A stretch of 64,000 bases of DNA from Immersiella caudata (GCA_030512335.1 JAULSU010000005.1:2914001-2978000), one strand, 5' to 3'; shown: positions 11,125 through 20,560, counted from the first letter of the stretch. Notes: a model not told the origin generated them from the sequence alone. A program made the numbers and translations.

Positions 11125-11883
11125 TTACGACCCATTAATCTGCAACTTCCCCTCCGTTTTCTCCAGATACGCCACCATATCCGCAATCGTGCACACCTTG
11201 AGCCCCCACTTGCGCGCAAACGCAATACACGCCTCCCCCCTCATCATATCTGGCTCCTCGCGCACCGCCTGCCCGGGCACCTCCACGCCGTCCTCGACCA
11301 GCTCGCAAATCACCGCCGCCGACTTCTTCCCCGCCATCCGGCACAGGTCAATCGCCGCCTCGGTGTGGCCCCTGCGCTGCCTCACGCCGCCGGGCTTCGC
11401 CCGCAGAGGGAACACGTGCCCCGGCCGGCGGAAGCTCTCCATCGTGGCGGATTCGTCGGCAAGCGTGCGGCACGCCAGGGCGCGATCGTGCGCCGAGATG
11501 CCGGTGGTCACGGAAGGGTGGGCGGCGTCGACGGAGAGGGTGTAGGCGGTTGTGCGGGAGTCTTCGTTATTCTCGACCATTTGCGGGAGGGCGAGGTCGA
11601 GTGTTCGCTGGGGGAGGATGGGGGCGCAGATGAGGCCTGAGGAGTGGCGGACCATGAAGGCCATTTGTTGGGTGGTTACGGCCTCGGCGGCGATGATGAG
11701 GTCGGCTTCATTTTCGCGAGTGGGATCGTCGAGGACGACGACGAATTGGTTGTCGCCTGGCGGGAGAGGGGTTAGTTTGGTGGGGTGGCGAGGGAGGGAG
11801 AGGGTTAAAGGGAACGTACGGAAGGCTTGGATTACGTCCGGGATGGAGTCGAAGTGCGACTGTTCGATTAAAGAGCCTGGCAT
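11125..11883 (-). CDS. RIB3: 3,4-dihydroxy-2-butanone 4-phosphate synthase (riboflavin synthesis)
   Basis: Two exons, 11820-11883 and 11125-11756, join over a 63-nt intron (GTACGT...CGCCAG) into 231 aa. The intron is a multiple of three and stays open if unspliced, but splicing rebuilds the conserved block QAFRDNQFVVVLDDPTRENE, so the spliced form is right. Other family motifs are the SSGLICAPI segment, DAAHPSVTTGISAHDRA, RPGHVFPLRAKPGGV with RRGHTEAAIDL, and a C-terminal KVCTIADMVAY. The enzyme converts ribulose 5-phosphate to formate and 3,4-dihydroxy-2-butanone 4-phosphate, the four-carbon unit of riboflavin, using Mg2+. Length matches other fungal RIB3 proteins. It is monofunctional, with no cyclohydrolase II domain. 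Confidence 0.95.
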   Translation of the reverse strand: MPGSLIEQSHFDSIPDVIQAFRTFPLTLSLPRHPTKLTPLPPGDNQFVVVLDDPTRENEADLIIAAEAVTTQQMAFMVRHSSGLICAPILPQRTLDLALPQMVENNEDSRTTAYTLSVDAAHPSVTTGISAHDRALACRTLADESATMESFRRPGHVFPLRAKPGGVRQRRGHTEAAIDLCRMAGKKSAAVICELVEDGVEVPGQAVREEPDMMRGEACIAFARKWGLKVCTIADMVAYLEKTEGKLQINGS

Positions 11884-12711
11884 GGTTGCGATTTTGTGTT
11901 TGGAAGTGGTGTTTGAAGATGTGAGGGCTGCATGCGCGGAGGGCGGTTAAGGTTTGTAGTGAGCAATTGGAAAAAGTTCGGATTGCGCGCAGCGGTTTCG
12001 GCCAGCAAGGTTTCTCGGCTTCTAGCGGCCGGGCTTCTATCTGGCGGTTGGAGGGGTATATTTTGCAGAGACCGGCGAAGCGAGCAGACGGGCGGTGTGG
12101 CAGAGCAGATATAGATATTAGATACAAGTAGAGCCGAGAAAAGATCAATTGGGGAACCGAGGCCCCTCCGAGTTATGTATTATGACCCAATCGGCCGGGA
12201 ACATGAGTAAACCGTCTCGTGGCCGCTGGGGGTGGAGTTCTCTTATGAAAGCCGACAGCCGCGGACGAAGCAAAGCGCTGACTGTGACGGGAATCCCCCG
12301 TCTTTACGATTTACTACGTACTTTCCGCATTCCTGACGAGCGCAGCGGTAGCATTACCAACTGCGCTGCGGCCTTACGTAACCGGGAGTCATGCCAGATT
12401 TCGCTCCGAGGATGGAGTTCACGATGCGAGTGGAAAGCAGACGCTGACAAACCCCTCCTGTCACCCGTTGAATTGCCTGTGATCGGCCGAGCCCCTCCGA
12501 GAATCAGGGGCCCAAAATGGCTGCTGCGGGGGAGGGGTGATTAGCGCTAGAAGCATTCTAGAACGCCCCGTGCGCGCGTCACCACAGTGGGCCGGGATCC
12601 TGCAGCTGCTGCAGCCCCGGACTCTGAAAAAAACGGCCGCGGAGATTCCGAACACACTTTCGGCCTTCTTCCTTCCCGCGCGGTAACCCTGGCGCGCGCA
12701 ACACCATCGCC
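11884..12711. promoter_or_regulatory. Divergent intergenic region RIB3 / COQ3
   Basis: About 0.83 kb between two divergent genes. No coding signal is convincing, and the frames crossing it lack motifs. It should contain both promoters. Confidence 0.45.
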
Positions 12712-13596
12712 ATGCGATCCTCCCTCCGCCTCGCGCGGCCCCTCCTCCGGCGCGCCCGGCTGACGCACACATCTCTCCGCCCAACGGCAACCCTCACCAC
12801 CCAGTCGACCCTCCACAGCTCCCAACCCTTCTCAACAACCCCCCACCGCTCCTCCTCCGTCAACCCCTCTGAAGTATCCCACTTCAACGCCCTCGCCTCA
12901 ACATGGTGGGACCCCCACGGCTCCAGCCGAATCCTCCACCTCATGAACCCCCTCCGCCACGACTTCATCCTATCCTGCCTCTCCTCGGCCCCTTCCTCCC
13001 CTCCCTACCCCCACCGCTACCTCGACATCGGCTGCGGCGGCGGTATCTTCACCGAGTCAGCTGCCCGACTGCCCACCACCGCATCCGTCACCGGTATCGA
13101 CCCCACACCGAATATCCTCGCCGTGGCGAAGGCGCACGCTTCAAAAGATCCCACGTTGACGGGTGATAGACTTCGATATTTGAGCGCGACGGTGGAGACG
13201 CTTCCAGAGGAGGAGAAGGGTCAATACGATGTGGTGACCTGCTTCGAGGTAGTCGAGCACGTGGATCACCCCGCAGAGTTTCTCGATGTGTGCGGGAGTT
13301 TTGTGCGGCCGGGTGGGTGGCTTGTGCTGAGCACGATTGCGCGGACGTGGACGAGCTGGGTGACGACGAATTTGGTGGCTGAGGATATTCTGGGGGTGGT
13401 GCCGAAGGGGACGCATGATTGGAATAAGTATATTAATGAGGAGGAGCTGAGGGGGCATTTCAGTGGGAGGGTGGGATGGGGGGCGCCGAGGGTGATGGGG
13501 GTGGTGTATGTTCCTGGGCTGGGGTGGAAGGTGGTTCCGGGGAGCGAGAAGGTTGGGAATTACTTCTTTGCGGTGCAGAAGGTGGGGGGTGTATGA
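12712..13596 (+). CDS. COQ3: Ubiquinone biosynthesis O-methyltransferase, mitochondrial (COQ3)
   Basis: A single exon of 294 aa. The first ~45 residues form a mitochondrial presequence (Arg/Leu/Ser/Thr-rich). Then come SEVSHFNALASTWWDPHG, the SAM-binding motif I LDIGCGGGIFTE near residue 103, the VTGIDPTPNIL acidic loop, VVTCFEVVEHVDHP, and the C-terminal HDWNKYINEEEL and YFFAVQK blocks. These identify COQ3, which performs the two O-methylations of the coenzyme Q ring on the matrix face of the inner membrane. Codon use changes sharply at about 13140, from C-ending to G-ending codons, without any loss of family similarity. Confidence 0.95.
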   Translation: MRSSLRLARPLLRRARLTHTSLRPTATLTTQSTLHSSQPFSTTPHRSSSVNPSEVSHFNALASTWWDPHGSSRILHLMNPLRHDFILSCLSSAPSSPPYPHRYLDIGCGGGIFTESAARLPTTASVTGIDPTPNILAVAKAHASKDPTLTGDRLRYLSATVETLPEEEKGQYDVVTCFEVVEHVDHPAEFLDVCGSFVRPGGWLVLSTIARTWTSWVTTNLVAEDILGVVPKGTHDWNKYINEEELRGHFSGRVGWGAPRVMGVVYVPGLGWKVVPGSEKVGNYFFAVQKVGGV

Positions 13597-13684
13597 TTAT
13601 AGAAAGGATTGTACGATGTGTACGATGGTGTATGATTCTAAATACCCAGTGGATGTATATAATATCTCTACATGAGTTTGGTGG

Positions 13685-15482
13685 TTATCCTAGCCGAACA
13701 ATTCGCCATAACCTCATACACTCTTGCAGATCCATCGACAGTGTACCCTCCAAAGCCCCCGAAGTATCCTTGATGAGCGACAACAGCACCGAAGCCTGAG
13801 CAAACGCGGCCTGGTCCTTCTCCAAGGCTGTCAAGTCCGACTTTCGCATGCCTCCATTCTCCGCCCAGGCCTTCCACAAATCCAACATTCTGCAGACCGA
13901 TGATGCAAATTGTCCATCCAGTACCATCCTATGTAGTAATGTCCCAGCATACTCTCTCATGTCTATCAACTCCTGAATCTCCCCTCTCGCCTTCAACCAC
14001 GCAAAGTTATGCCCTGCCACAATCTTGGTATCCCACTTCGGGCTCTGAATCGCCTCCATCACGCGCGTCTCCCTCCGCTGATTCTCCAGTCTCATCTTGT
14101 CTCGCACTATTTCATACCAGTTAGTCTTTTTCCAACCCGTCTTTACCTTGCACCAGAGAAAGATAAACAAAGAAGAAAAAAAACTCACTCTCATCCATCC
14201 TCGCCTGATTCTCCCTCATCGCCCTATCCCTAGCTGCCTGCGCCCTCTGCGCCGGCGGCATCTTCGCCTCCGCCATCATCGCCTCCCTCTGCTCCCTCGC
14301 CCGCCTCGCAAACGCATCCAGCTGTGCCCCATGATCCTCATACTTGGTCGCCCACTCCGGCGTGGCGCTCTCATCAGCCACCTTCAGCAACACCAGGACA
14401 CCGCAGGGTACTGTCTCCTTGCGCGCAAAGGAGAGAATGTCGTCGGGGATTTTGTAATTCCAAAGAATGGTCTGGGAGCTGGTTCCGTAAGCGGTGGCTG
14501 CGGAGGCGAACCAGATGCCGTTGGTGCTGGAGGGGCGGATGCGGATGTGGTCGATGTAGAGGCTGTCGAGCTGGATGGTGGATTGGAGTTGGGTTTCTTG
14601 GCTTAGGGCTGTGATGATGCCGCCGGAGGAGATTTGGCAGGTGATGGGCTGGCGGGAGGAAGCGGTGGCGTGCTGGGAGATGGAATCGAGGGAGTGCTTT
14701 TGGGCGTCGCCGGAGAAGGGATTGGGGTCAGCATCGGGGGTGTCGGAGGTGGTGGACTTGATGGAGGCGGCCGATGTTTCGGCTTCGGCAGCGGGGGTTC
14801 TGAGACGCTGGGGAGGAGGTGGAGGAAGACGGACCCAGTAAGGGGGGAGGTGGGAGTAGTCGCGGGTGGTCCATGAGCTGGACCAGCTGGCAGCTAGGCT
14901 GAGGTGACCGTCGGAGCCATCGAGGGGGGCGAGGGTGAGAGCCTTTTCTTTGCCGTCAGGAGAGGTCATGAGGGCGCAGCCGACGGGAGTCCAGAGCCCG
15001 GTTGACCTCAAGAGACGCCATCCATGCGGGTCCGGGACGGCACCGAGGTCGAGGAGGTAGCAGATGAGCTCATCGAATGCTACTTCAACCTGCGGCTGGC
15101 GTAGTTGATCGGCGTATTCGACCCTTTGGCTCTTGAGACCAATAACGTTGGTCCTCCAGTTGAAGGTCGTCCAGGAACCGCCAGGGATGCTGGATGGGTG
15201 ACGAGATAGGGTCCAGTACTCGGACCGGTCGTTGAAGCGATCCAAAGGCTGGACAGCGTATCGCGGGAGCTCGATCTCGATGACGCGGTTGACAACATCG
15301 CTCCGTGTGAGGGCTGTCAATTTGCTATGTCGCAGCATCCGCTTGATCTTGGACAAGGCGGCCAGTGTGAAAATGGTGTTGTAAAGAATAGGCAGGACTC
15401 CGAGCACGGCAAGAGGTACCCCGATGTAAGTGATTACATCAACAGGCGAAGGCCCGTTGTCGCCATCTTGGTTGTCCGCCAT
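13685..15482 (-). CDS. Conserved fungal membrane-anchored protein, function unknown
   Basis: Two exons, 14189-15482 and 13685-14106, join over an 82-nt intron (GTGAGT...AAATAG) into 571 aa; the junction reads ARMDEMRDKMRLE. One strong membrane segment lies at residues ~14-45 (VDVITYIGVPLAVLGVLPIL...), followed by basic KIKRMLRHSKL, so a single-pass anchor with a cytosolic body is likely. The body has a globular segment (SWTTFNWRTNVIG, WRLLRSTGLWTPVG, DYSHLPPYWVRLPPPP) followed by a Ser/Thr-rich stretch and a helical charged C-terminal part (AARDRAMRENQARMDE). I do not recognise a named domain. The start is set by ATG 15480-15482 right before the membrane segment. Confidence 0.8.
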
Positions 15483-16485
15483 CTCTGCTGTCCTCGCGCG
15501 TCACTCGAAGCGAGGACTAGTAAACAGATTATTGACAAAAATGAGAGAAATGAACACGCTGAAACCCGAGGAGCCCAGAAAGACAAGAAGTCTTGCCATG
15601 AGATCACAAACACGCTCCGTATCTGAAAATGCTATGACAGTGAACGACCAGAAAAAAAAAGTCCTTGGACAGATGAACCCCTCAGCCGCACCTCCAGGCA
15701 CGGTTGCGACCCCTGCATGGTGGCGTTTTCCCCAAGAAACGACCGAGATCTGGGTGCGGTCGACTTTCTCAGTGCCCCTCGATGCTTCGTCGGTGGTGAT
15801 ATTGAACGTTGAAAGAGCACTTGTAATCTCTCAGTGGCTTCACCAGAGATTCGCGTTTCATTGCGCAAGGACTCAGGATACGAATTTGAAGATTGTAGCG
15901 ATGATGCTGAAAATAGCTAACACGGATCAAGTAGACGAGAAATGAGAGGGTGACCGTCAGTCCGTCACGCTCCCATGTTTGGTCCCGAGAGCGCCCCAAC
16001 TTCGCTCGGCAAGGGACTTTGCAACCCAGCCTAAGCGTGAACACAGAGAGATGAAATCGAATTGAGCATTGGAGAACATGCCACGAGGGATAATAAACTC
16101 GAGCAAGGAAAGTTGATCATTCAATGTTTCGATGCTTCTTCCCGCTGCGGGGGATAACCGGGACCAGCCACCCCAATCAAGCAGCGGCGATCTTCGAGCT
16201 GCTGCCGCTCCAGGCCGCTGCTCGTCTGCAGCTGTCCGCCAACAATTAGTTGTCGCTTGCCAAGTTCCAATGCAGCCTGCATCTATTATTTTCCTGCTCG
16301 CGGAATAATAGCTCGACGGACCTCGCTTTTTCTTCCTGTCGCATCCAAGCTCTCCCGTTTCTTCAGTCACTCGTTTCTTACGCCTCCAACGGAGCCTAGC
16401 AGTTCGATCAACCGCCCGACTTCTCGTTCTCTTGGCGCTATATCTCAGGCGACGTGATGAAGCTATCTCTAACTTGGACTCCGTC
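15483..16485. promoter_or_regulatory. Divergent intergenic region, 1 kb
   Basis: Between the membrane-anchored protein gene (minus) and the carboxypeptidase gene (plus). Frames on both strands extend across it, but none has an ATG start with recognisable content. I read it as promoter and leader sequence. Confidence 0.4.
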
Positions 16486-18574
16486 ATGTCTCGTCTGCGC
16501 GGCAACAGCCTCGCACGGCTCCTGACGAGCTTGGCCGTTGCCATTTTCTCCCTCGCACCACGCCCAAGCCTGTCACAGTTTGCGCCGTATCGAGTTACAA
16601 ATCTGACGACCATTGTGTCGCCTGTTGATCCGCAAATCAAGATCGCTTACAAGGTGCCGAAAGGAGTGTGTAACACGGCATTCGATACCCAGCAGCAATA
16701 CACGGGCTGGATCACAGTTCCGGGAGACTCGCCAACGAATCTCTTTTTCTGGTTTGTGGCAGGTCGAGAGCCCACGTCGGCATTGACGATATGGCTGAAT
16801 GGCGGTCCCGGCGCGAGCTCTATGTTTGGCTTCTTCACAGAAACAGGTCCGTGTGAGGTTATCGAGAAAGGGGCGAATAGACTTGACACGGTGGCGAGAG
16901 AATGGGGGTGGGACCGAGCTTCTAACATGCTCTTCATCGACCAGGTACGTGCCGTCTATACCCCAGCCATCTTATAGCTATTCCAATCCCTAACACTTCC
17001 TGCAGCCAAATCAAGTGGGCTTTTCGTATGATGTCCCAACAAACGGGTCGACAGACTTGGATTCTGGGGAGTCTTTTGTTCCCCCTCGCGGCTTACCAAG
17101 GGACCGCTCGCCTGCTACTTTCTTGAATGGAACCTTTTCCTCTTTGGACCCGAGAAACACAGCCAACAACACCAAGGTAGCCGGTGTCGCTATTTGGCAT
17201 ATGTTGCAAGGCTTCCTGGACGCCTTCCCTGAGTACAACCCTCCGAGGAACCGCTCCCTCGGTGTAAACCTCTTTGCAGAGAGCTATGGCGGGAAGTATG
17301 GGCCTGTCTTTGCCGAAACGTGGGAGGAGCAAAACACAAAGCATCGCAATGGGAGCTTGTCGAACTCGACCCTGGAGATCAACCTGGTGTCGCTCGGCAT
17401 AGTAAACGGTTGTGTCGATGATGTCGTCCAGGACCCCTATTACACCAGCATGGCAGTCAACAATACCTATGGTCTCCAACTGCTCAACCCGGTACGCGCG
17501 AAATTAGCCAACGGAACCTTTTACCAGCGAGGGGGCTGCCGGGAGCTAGTGCTGCAGTGTCGGAACGCATCATCGAATCTCAACGTCGACCATCAGACTT
17601 CCCCCGAAGCCGTCGACAACCTCTGCCGAAGGGCCACAGATGCCTGCAACAGCCTTGTAGACCCGTATCTCGAAGCCGGCCGAAGCGTCTACGACATCGC
17701 CTACCAGCTACCAGCATCTTTCCCGCCAAACTTCTACGTCGACTACCTCAACTCTCGCCCAGTTCAAGAAGCCATCGGCTCCGTCATCAACTACACCGAC
17801 ATCAACCCCGTCGTCTACAATGCCTTTCTTTCCACCGGAGACTGGGTACGTGACGCGATGATCCCCAAGCTCGCCGCCCTCCTCGCTCGCGGTGTCCGTA
17901 TCGGCCTCGTTTATGGAGACCGCGACTACATCTGCAACTGGCTTGGTGGAGAATCCATCTCCCTCTCCATCGCCGCCTCCGCCAGCAGCGTCTACGCAAC
18001 GTCTTTCCCCTCTGCCGGCTACGCGCCCATAATTGTCAACGACTCCTATATTGGCGGCGTCGTGCGGCAGTTTGGAAACCTCTCCTTCTCGCGGATCTAC
18101 CAAGCAGGCCACTTCGTGCCGGCCTACCAGCCCGAGACTGCTTTCCAGGTCTTTGCGCGGATTATCACAGGAACGTCAGTCAGCACGGGGGAGATAATCG
18201 ACTTATCGGGCTACAACTCCTCCGGATCCGCAGTGGCGTCCTCGTCGCTGCGCCTTCCCCCCAGTCCGACGGCGACGTGCTGGGTTCGCAGTATGCGGAG
18301 TACATGCCCTTCAGAGTCAATTGACAGCATATTGAAGGGACAAGGAGTGATCATCAACGGTGTGTGGTACGCTGCGTCGAGCGATTGGCTAGGTGCGACC
18401 AAAACGGTCTCAAGTACGGAGACGAGTTCAACTCCCACATCCAGCCCAACGCTGACGGGTCTGTTTACTGCCACCGCAACCCCAAAGGATGATGCCGCAG
18501 TCAGCTTGTCGGTCGGCATCAGTAGATCAGTGCTCATGGGAGCGTTACTCTGGTCGCTTTGCTTAGTTTTATAG
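16486..18574 (+). CDS. Secreted serine carboxypeptidase (peptidase family S10), probably GPI-anchored
   Basis: Two exons, 16486-16944 and 17006-18574, join over a 61-nt intron (GTACGT...CTGCAG) into 675 aa. ATG 16486 gives a signal peptide (SLARLLTSLAVAIFSLAP). Family S10 motifs are LTIWLNGGPGASSMFGF, QPNQVGFSYD across the splice, the nucleophile in FAESYGGKYGP (about residue 246), the Asp in YGDRDYICNW (about 457) and the His in QAGHFVPAYQPE (about 520). The nucleophile motif has Ala where GESYGG is usual. Many N-X-S/T sites fit an extracellular glycoprotein. The C-terminus is a Ser/Thr-rich region followed by a hydrophobic tail (VLMGALLWSLCLVL), a likely GPI-anchor signal. The enzyme removes C-terminal residues from peptides outside the cell or at the wall. 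Confidence 0.92.
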
Positions 18575-18916
18575 AGAGGATTGAAGCCGTTTGGTAATGT
18601 GTGGTGGGGCAATAGAAACAGACAGGAATATCAAGAGAAACCAGGTCATGTAAAACGGTTTTATTCTTGATACCCAAGCTTTTGCTAAAAGCAATGTTCC
18701 AATCACGAAACGCAGCGCCCGTGATGACCAGCCATCTGGGGCCCGCCTGCCACATCACGCGACACGTACAAGTATGGGACTACGGGACTCGGTGAAGGAG
18801 CCGTTCACTTACCTGTCGTCGTGCCCAATTTGGCGCTGCAGATTAACCGATCTGTCTTTTCTCCATGTTAGCTGATGATCATGAAGAGCGGTGAAGAGGC
18901 ACGTGTAAATGGAGTT

Positions 18917-19012
18917 GACTTTTATCAGGCAGAATGCCGTGTCAAGGGCAGTCTCATCAATGCATGTGCTATGTAGACCGTCGTGATAAAATTTGGAATC
19001 ATCATCAAAGTC
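18917..19012 (-). ncRNA. Box C/D snoRNA, snR73/U35-like (25S rRNA guide)
   Basis: Sixth intron. A perfect 6-bp terminal stem (GACTTT with AAAGTC, at 19007-19012 and 18917-18922) brings together box C (within 18999-19007) and box D (18925-18928). The element at 18975-18986 is antisense to 25S AGACCGTCGTGA, the target of yeast snR73 and human U35. This is the best-formed member of the set. Confidence 0.85.
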
Positions 19013-19155
19013 GGGAAAGGGAGAGAAATAAAGCAGTCGTGTCTTACCTGTTGAGGACGGTTGTCTTCGAGAAGAGCAAGCGTCGAGAATGCTGGACGGA
19101 ATTCTGCCAAAGTCAGAATGAGACCATGGAAATAGAGAAACATGTGATATAAAGG

Positions 19156-19236
19156 GATTTTCAGGAATGACGGTGTCATCAACGCGTGAGCTCCGACATA
19201 TGCTTGTCTTTAAATGTCAAATCATCATCAAGGTGG
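19156..19236 (-). ncRNA. Box C/D snoRNA, snR74/U27-like (18S rRNA guide)
   Basis: Fifth intron. Box C lies within 19222-19230 (TGATGATGA), a C'-like TTGATGAC is internal, and box D is at 19161-19164. The 13-nt element at 19197-19209 is antisense to 18S CATATGCTTGTCT near the 5' end of the rRNA. With the CGGA D'-like box the predicted target is the A of CATATG, that is yeast Am28 (snR74, human U27). Confidence 0.8.
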
Positions 19237-19395
19237 GTTGTGCAGTGCCGGACAGTGGGCGAAGGGTTGAGGAACGTACCACACTCGACAGTTGGTGGAG
19301 TTCTGACTGCTCGTAATGTTAGTTGGTGAGCCTCTGATCTGGGAAATGGTCAGCTTGGTGCAATCAGGGGTTTTGCAATGATTGTGAGCAACAAA

Positions 19396-19487
19396 GAATT
19401 TCAGAAATGCATGAATGGTAATAAATAGGTTTATCCTCATCGGGAATCCCGGATAGGACTCGTCATCTAAAAAGATCATCATGGAAG
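19396..19487 (-). ncRNA. Box C/D snoRNA, snR75-like with two 25S antisense elements
   Basis: Fourth intron. Box C is at 19476-19481 and box D at 19401-19404, with an internal GATGAGG C'-like box. Two elements match nearby parts of the same 25S domain: 19459-19470 against CTCGTCATCTAA and 19409-19418 against GCATGAATGG. The element next to box D would direct a G, fitting yeast snR75 (Gm2288). The other resembles the target zone of snR13/U15. Confidence 0.7.
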
Positions 19488-19632
19488 GGAGGGTGTGGAT
19501 GTGAGATGGTTCGTCTTACCATTGAGCAGGAGCAGTAGTGTGGTCGACACGATTTCGCCTCGACGCTTGATGTCTTTTCGCACGGTCAGCAGATGTCAAG
19601 CAAATGCGGATCAAGGAACAAAGTGAAGGAAT

Positions 19633-19726
19633 GCAGATCAGTGGACGAGGTTTTCTAGGCCTGTCGCAAAAGTGGCATATCTGCTCATGAAATATATCGG
19701 AGCCCAGTGCCATTTCATCAGGGAAG
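19633..19726 (-). ncRNA. Box C/D snoRNA, snR76-like (25S rRNA guide)
   Basis: Third intron. Box C is at 19715-19720 and box D at 19638-19641. The 9-nt element at 19702-19710 is antisense to 25S GCCCAGTGC. With a degenerate CCGA D' box directly after it, the fifth-nucleotide rule points to a C, as for yeast snR76 (Cm2197). The match is short, so identity rests partly on gene order. Confidence 0.65.
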
Positions 19727-19890
19727 CGTATGAGGCGGAGAGGTGTAATGAGAACAGACAAACATACCGAAGGGAAATCATGTCGTGGTGGATGGATTGC
19801 GAGCGTAGACAGCGGTTGGATCTGAAGATCTGGGTTGCGAGTTAGCAACAGAAGCACACGAGTTTTCCATGTTGGCGAAATGCGTGATGG

Positions 19891-19977
19891 GAAAGTCAGA
19901 AACAGCCATTTGTTGTTTTCATTGTGAATCAATCGGTAATTCCAACTTGCCGAAGCAAAGTAAGATCATCAGGATAT
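19891..19977 (-). ncRNA. Box C/D snoRNA, snR77-like (18S rRNA guide)
   Basis: Second intron. Box C is at 19966-19971 (CTGATGATC context) and box D at 19896-19899 (TTTCTGAC). The element at 19934-19944 is antisense to 18S CGGTAATTCCA, the conserved 530-loop-side segment targeted by yeast snR77 (Um578). Ends are approximate. Confidence 0.75.
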
Positions 19978-20216
19978 CCCGGAGGGGTTAAGGTGTGCGA
20001 GGCATCACCAACCTTGTGCTTGTTTTCGGCGCCCGCAGTCCATCACTGCGGGCAGGGCGGACTGGACTGCCCTTCATCGTCCCAACCGGGCCCGCATCCT
20101 CTGGTCGCAAGGTGGGCAGATTGCTGGAGGGCAGACTCGAGACCTGATGACGCGATGTTAGCCTTGCGATCAAGTTAGGTTGATGCAGTGTGTATTGGCG
20201 GTTGGCAGCGTCGATG

Positions 20217-20303
20217 TATGTTCAGACTGACGTTACAATTCTAGTTACATGTCCCGCAGGATCAAAGACTCTAGTTTGCGGTTTTGGTGTTGTCATCAGG
20301 CTA
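20217..20303 (-). ncRNA. Box C/D snoRNA, snR78-like (25S rRNA guide)
   Basis: First intron of the host gene. Box C TGATGA is at 20293-20298 and box D CTGA at 20222-20225. The 12-nt element at 20267-20278 is antisense to the conserved 25S segment GACTCTAGTTTG, the region modified by yeast snR78 (Um2421). A TTGA-type D' box follows, placing an A opposite the predicted target U. Ends are approximate because no clear terminal stem is visible. Confidence 0.75.
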
Positions 20304-20560
20304 GCTACCTGTTGGGGGGGAGCTGCGAGGAGAGACATTGACTTACCAGAAGATGCTGCGACCTGTGGAAGGTAATGTTGAGGTTGAAGCTCACAGGGAA
20401 AAAATCGCAAGCTTTTGAAGCTGTTGGATGTGGGGCTGCTGGAAAATTCCGTTGCTCTTGTGGGCTCTTAGTGGAGCCCTCACGTGCACCCGCCTCGTTC
20501 TCGTGTGGCGGCAGAATCTGACCGCCTTCTCAGTGTCAGCTTGACGCGCCGCCCTCCAAG

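Larger units (their letters stand above)
18640..20560 (-). ncRNA. Non-coding snoRNA host gene with six box C/D snoRNA-bearing introns
   Basis: The minus strand has seven donors at 20346, 20012, 19767, 19519, 19279, 19047 and 18812, the last five spaced 232-248 nt apart. Six matching acceptors (G at 20144, 19830, 19574, 19339, 19104, 18856) each follow a CTAAC or CTGAC branch point. Spacer exons are 131, 62, 54, 59, 56 and 43 nt. Each of the six introns has a TGATGA box C 38-49 nt after the donor and a CTGA box D further on, with an antisense element matching 18S or 25S rRNA. No protein domain is visible in the exons. I infer a spliced, otherwise non-coding host RNA whose introns are processed to snoRNAs. 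Both transcript ends are approximate: an AATAAA signal lies at 18660-18665, and the promoter probably lies in the region shared with the glycosylase gene at 20637. The fate of the last donor (18812) is unclear. Confidence 0.8.

Noticed and set aside
18574..18812. A seventh snoRNA (snR72-like) after the last host donor
   Set aside because: No box C with matching box D and no antisense to the 25S segment around GACTAATCG could be found.
18813..19829. The spacer exons of the snoRNA host can be joined into an open frame of about 77 codons
   Set aside because: The frame depends on choosing among alternative acceptors, has no ATG of its own that fits, and shows no domain. The box C/D signals explain the regular introns better.
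18925..19932. Minus-strand frames of 84-138 codons
   Set aside because: Each runs across a predicted snoRNA and its splice sites, and none has recognisable protein content.
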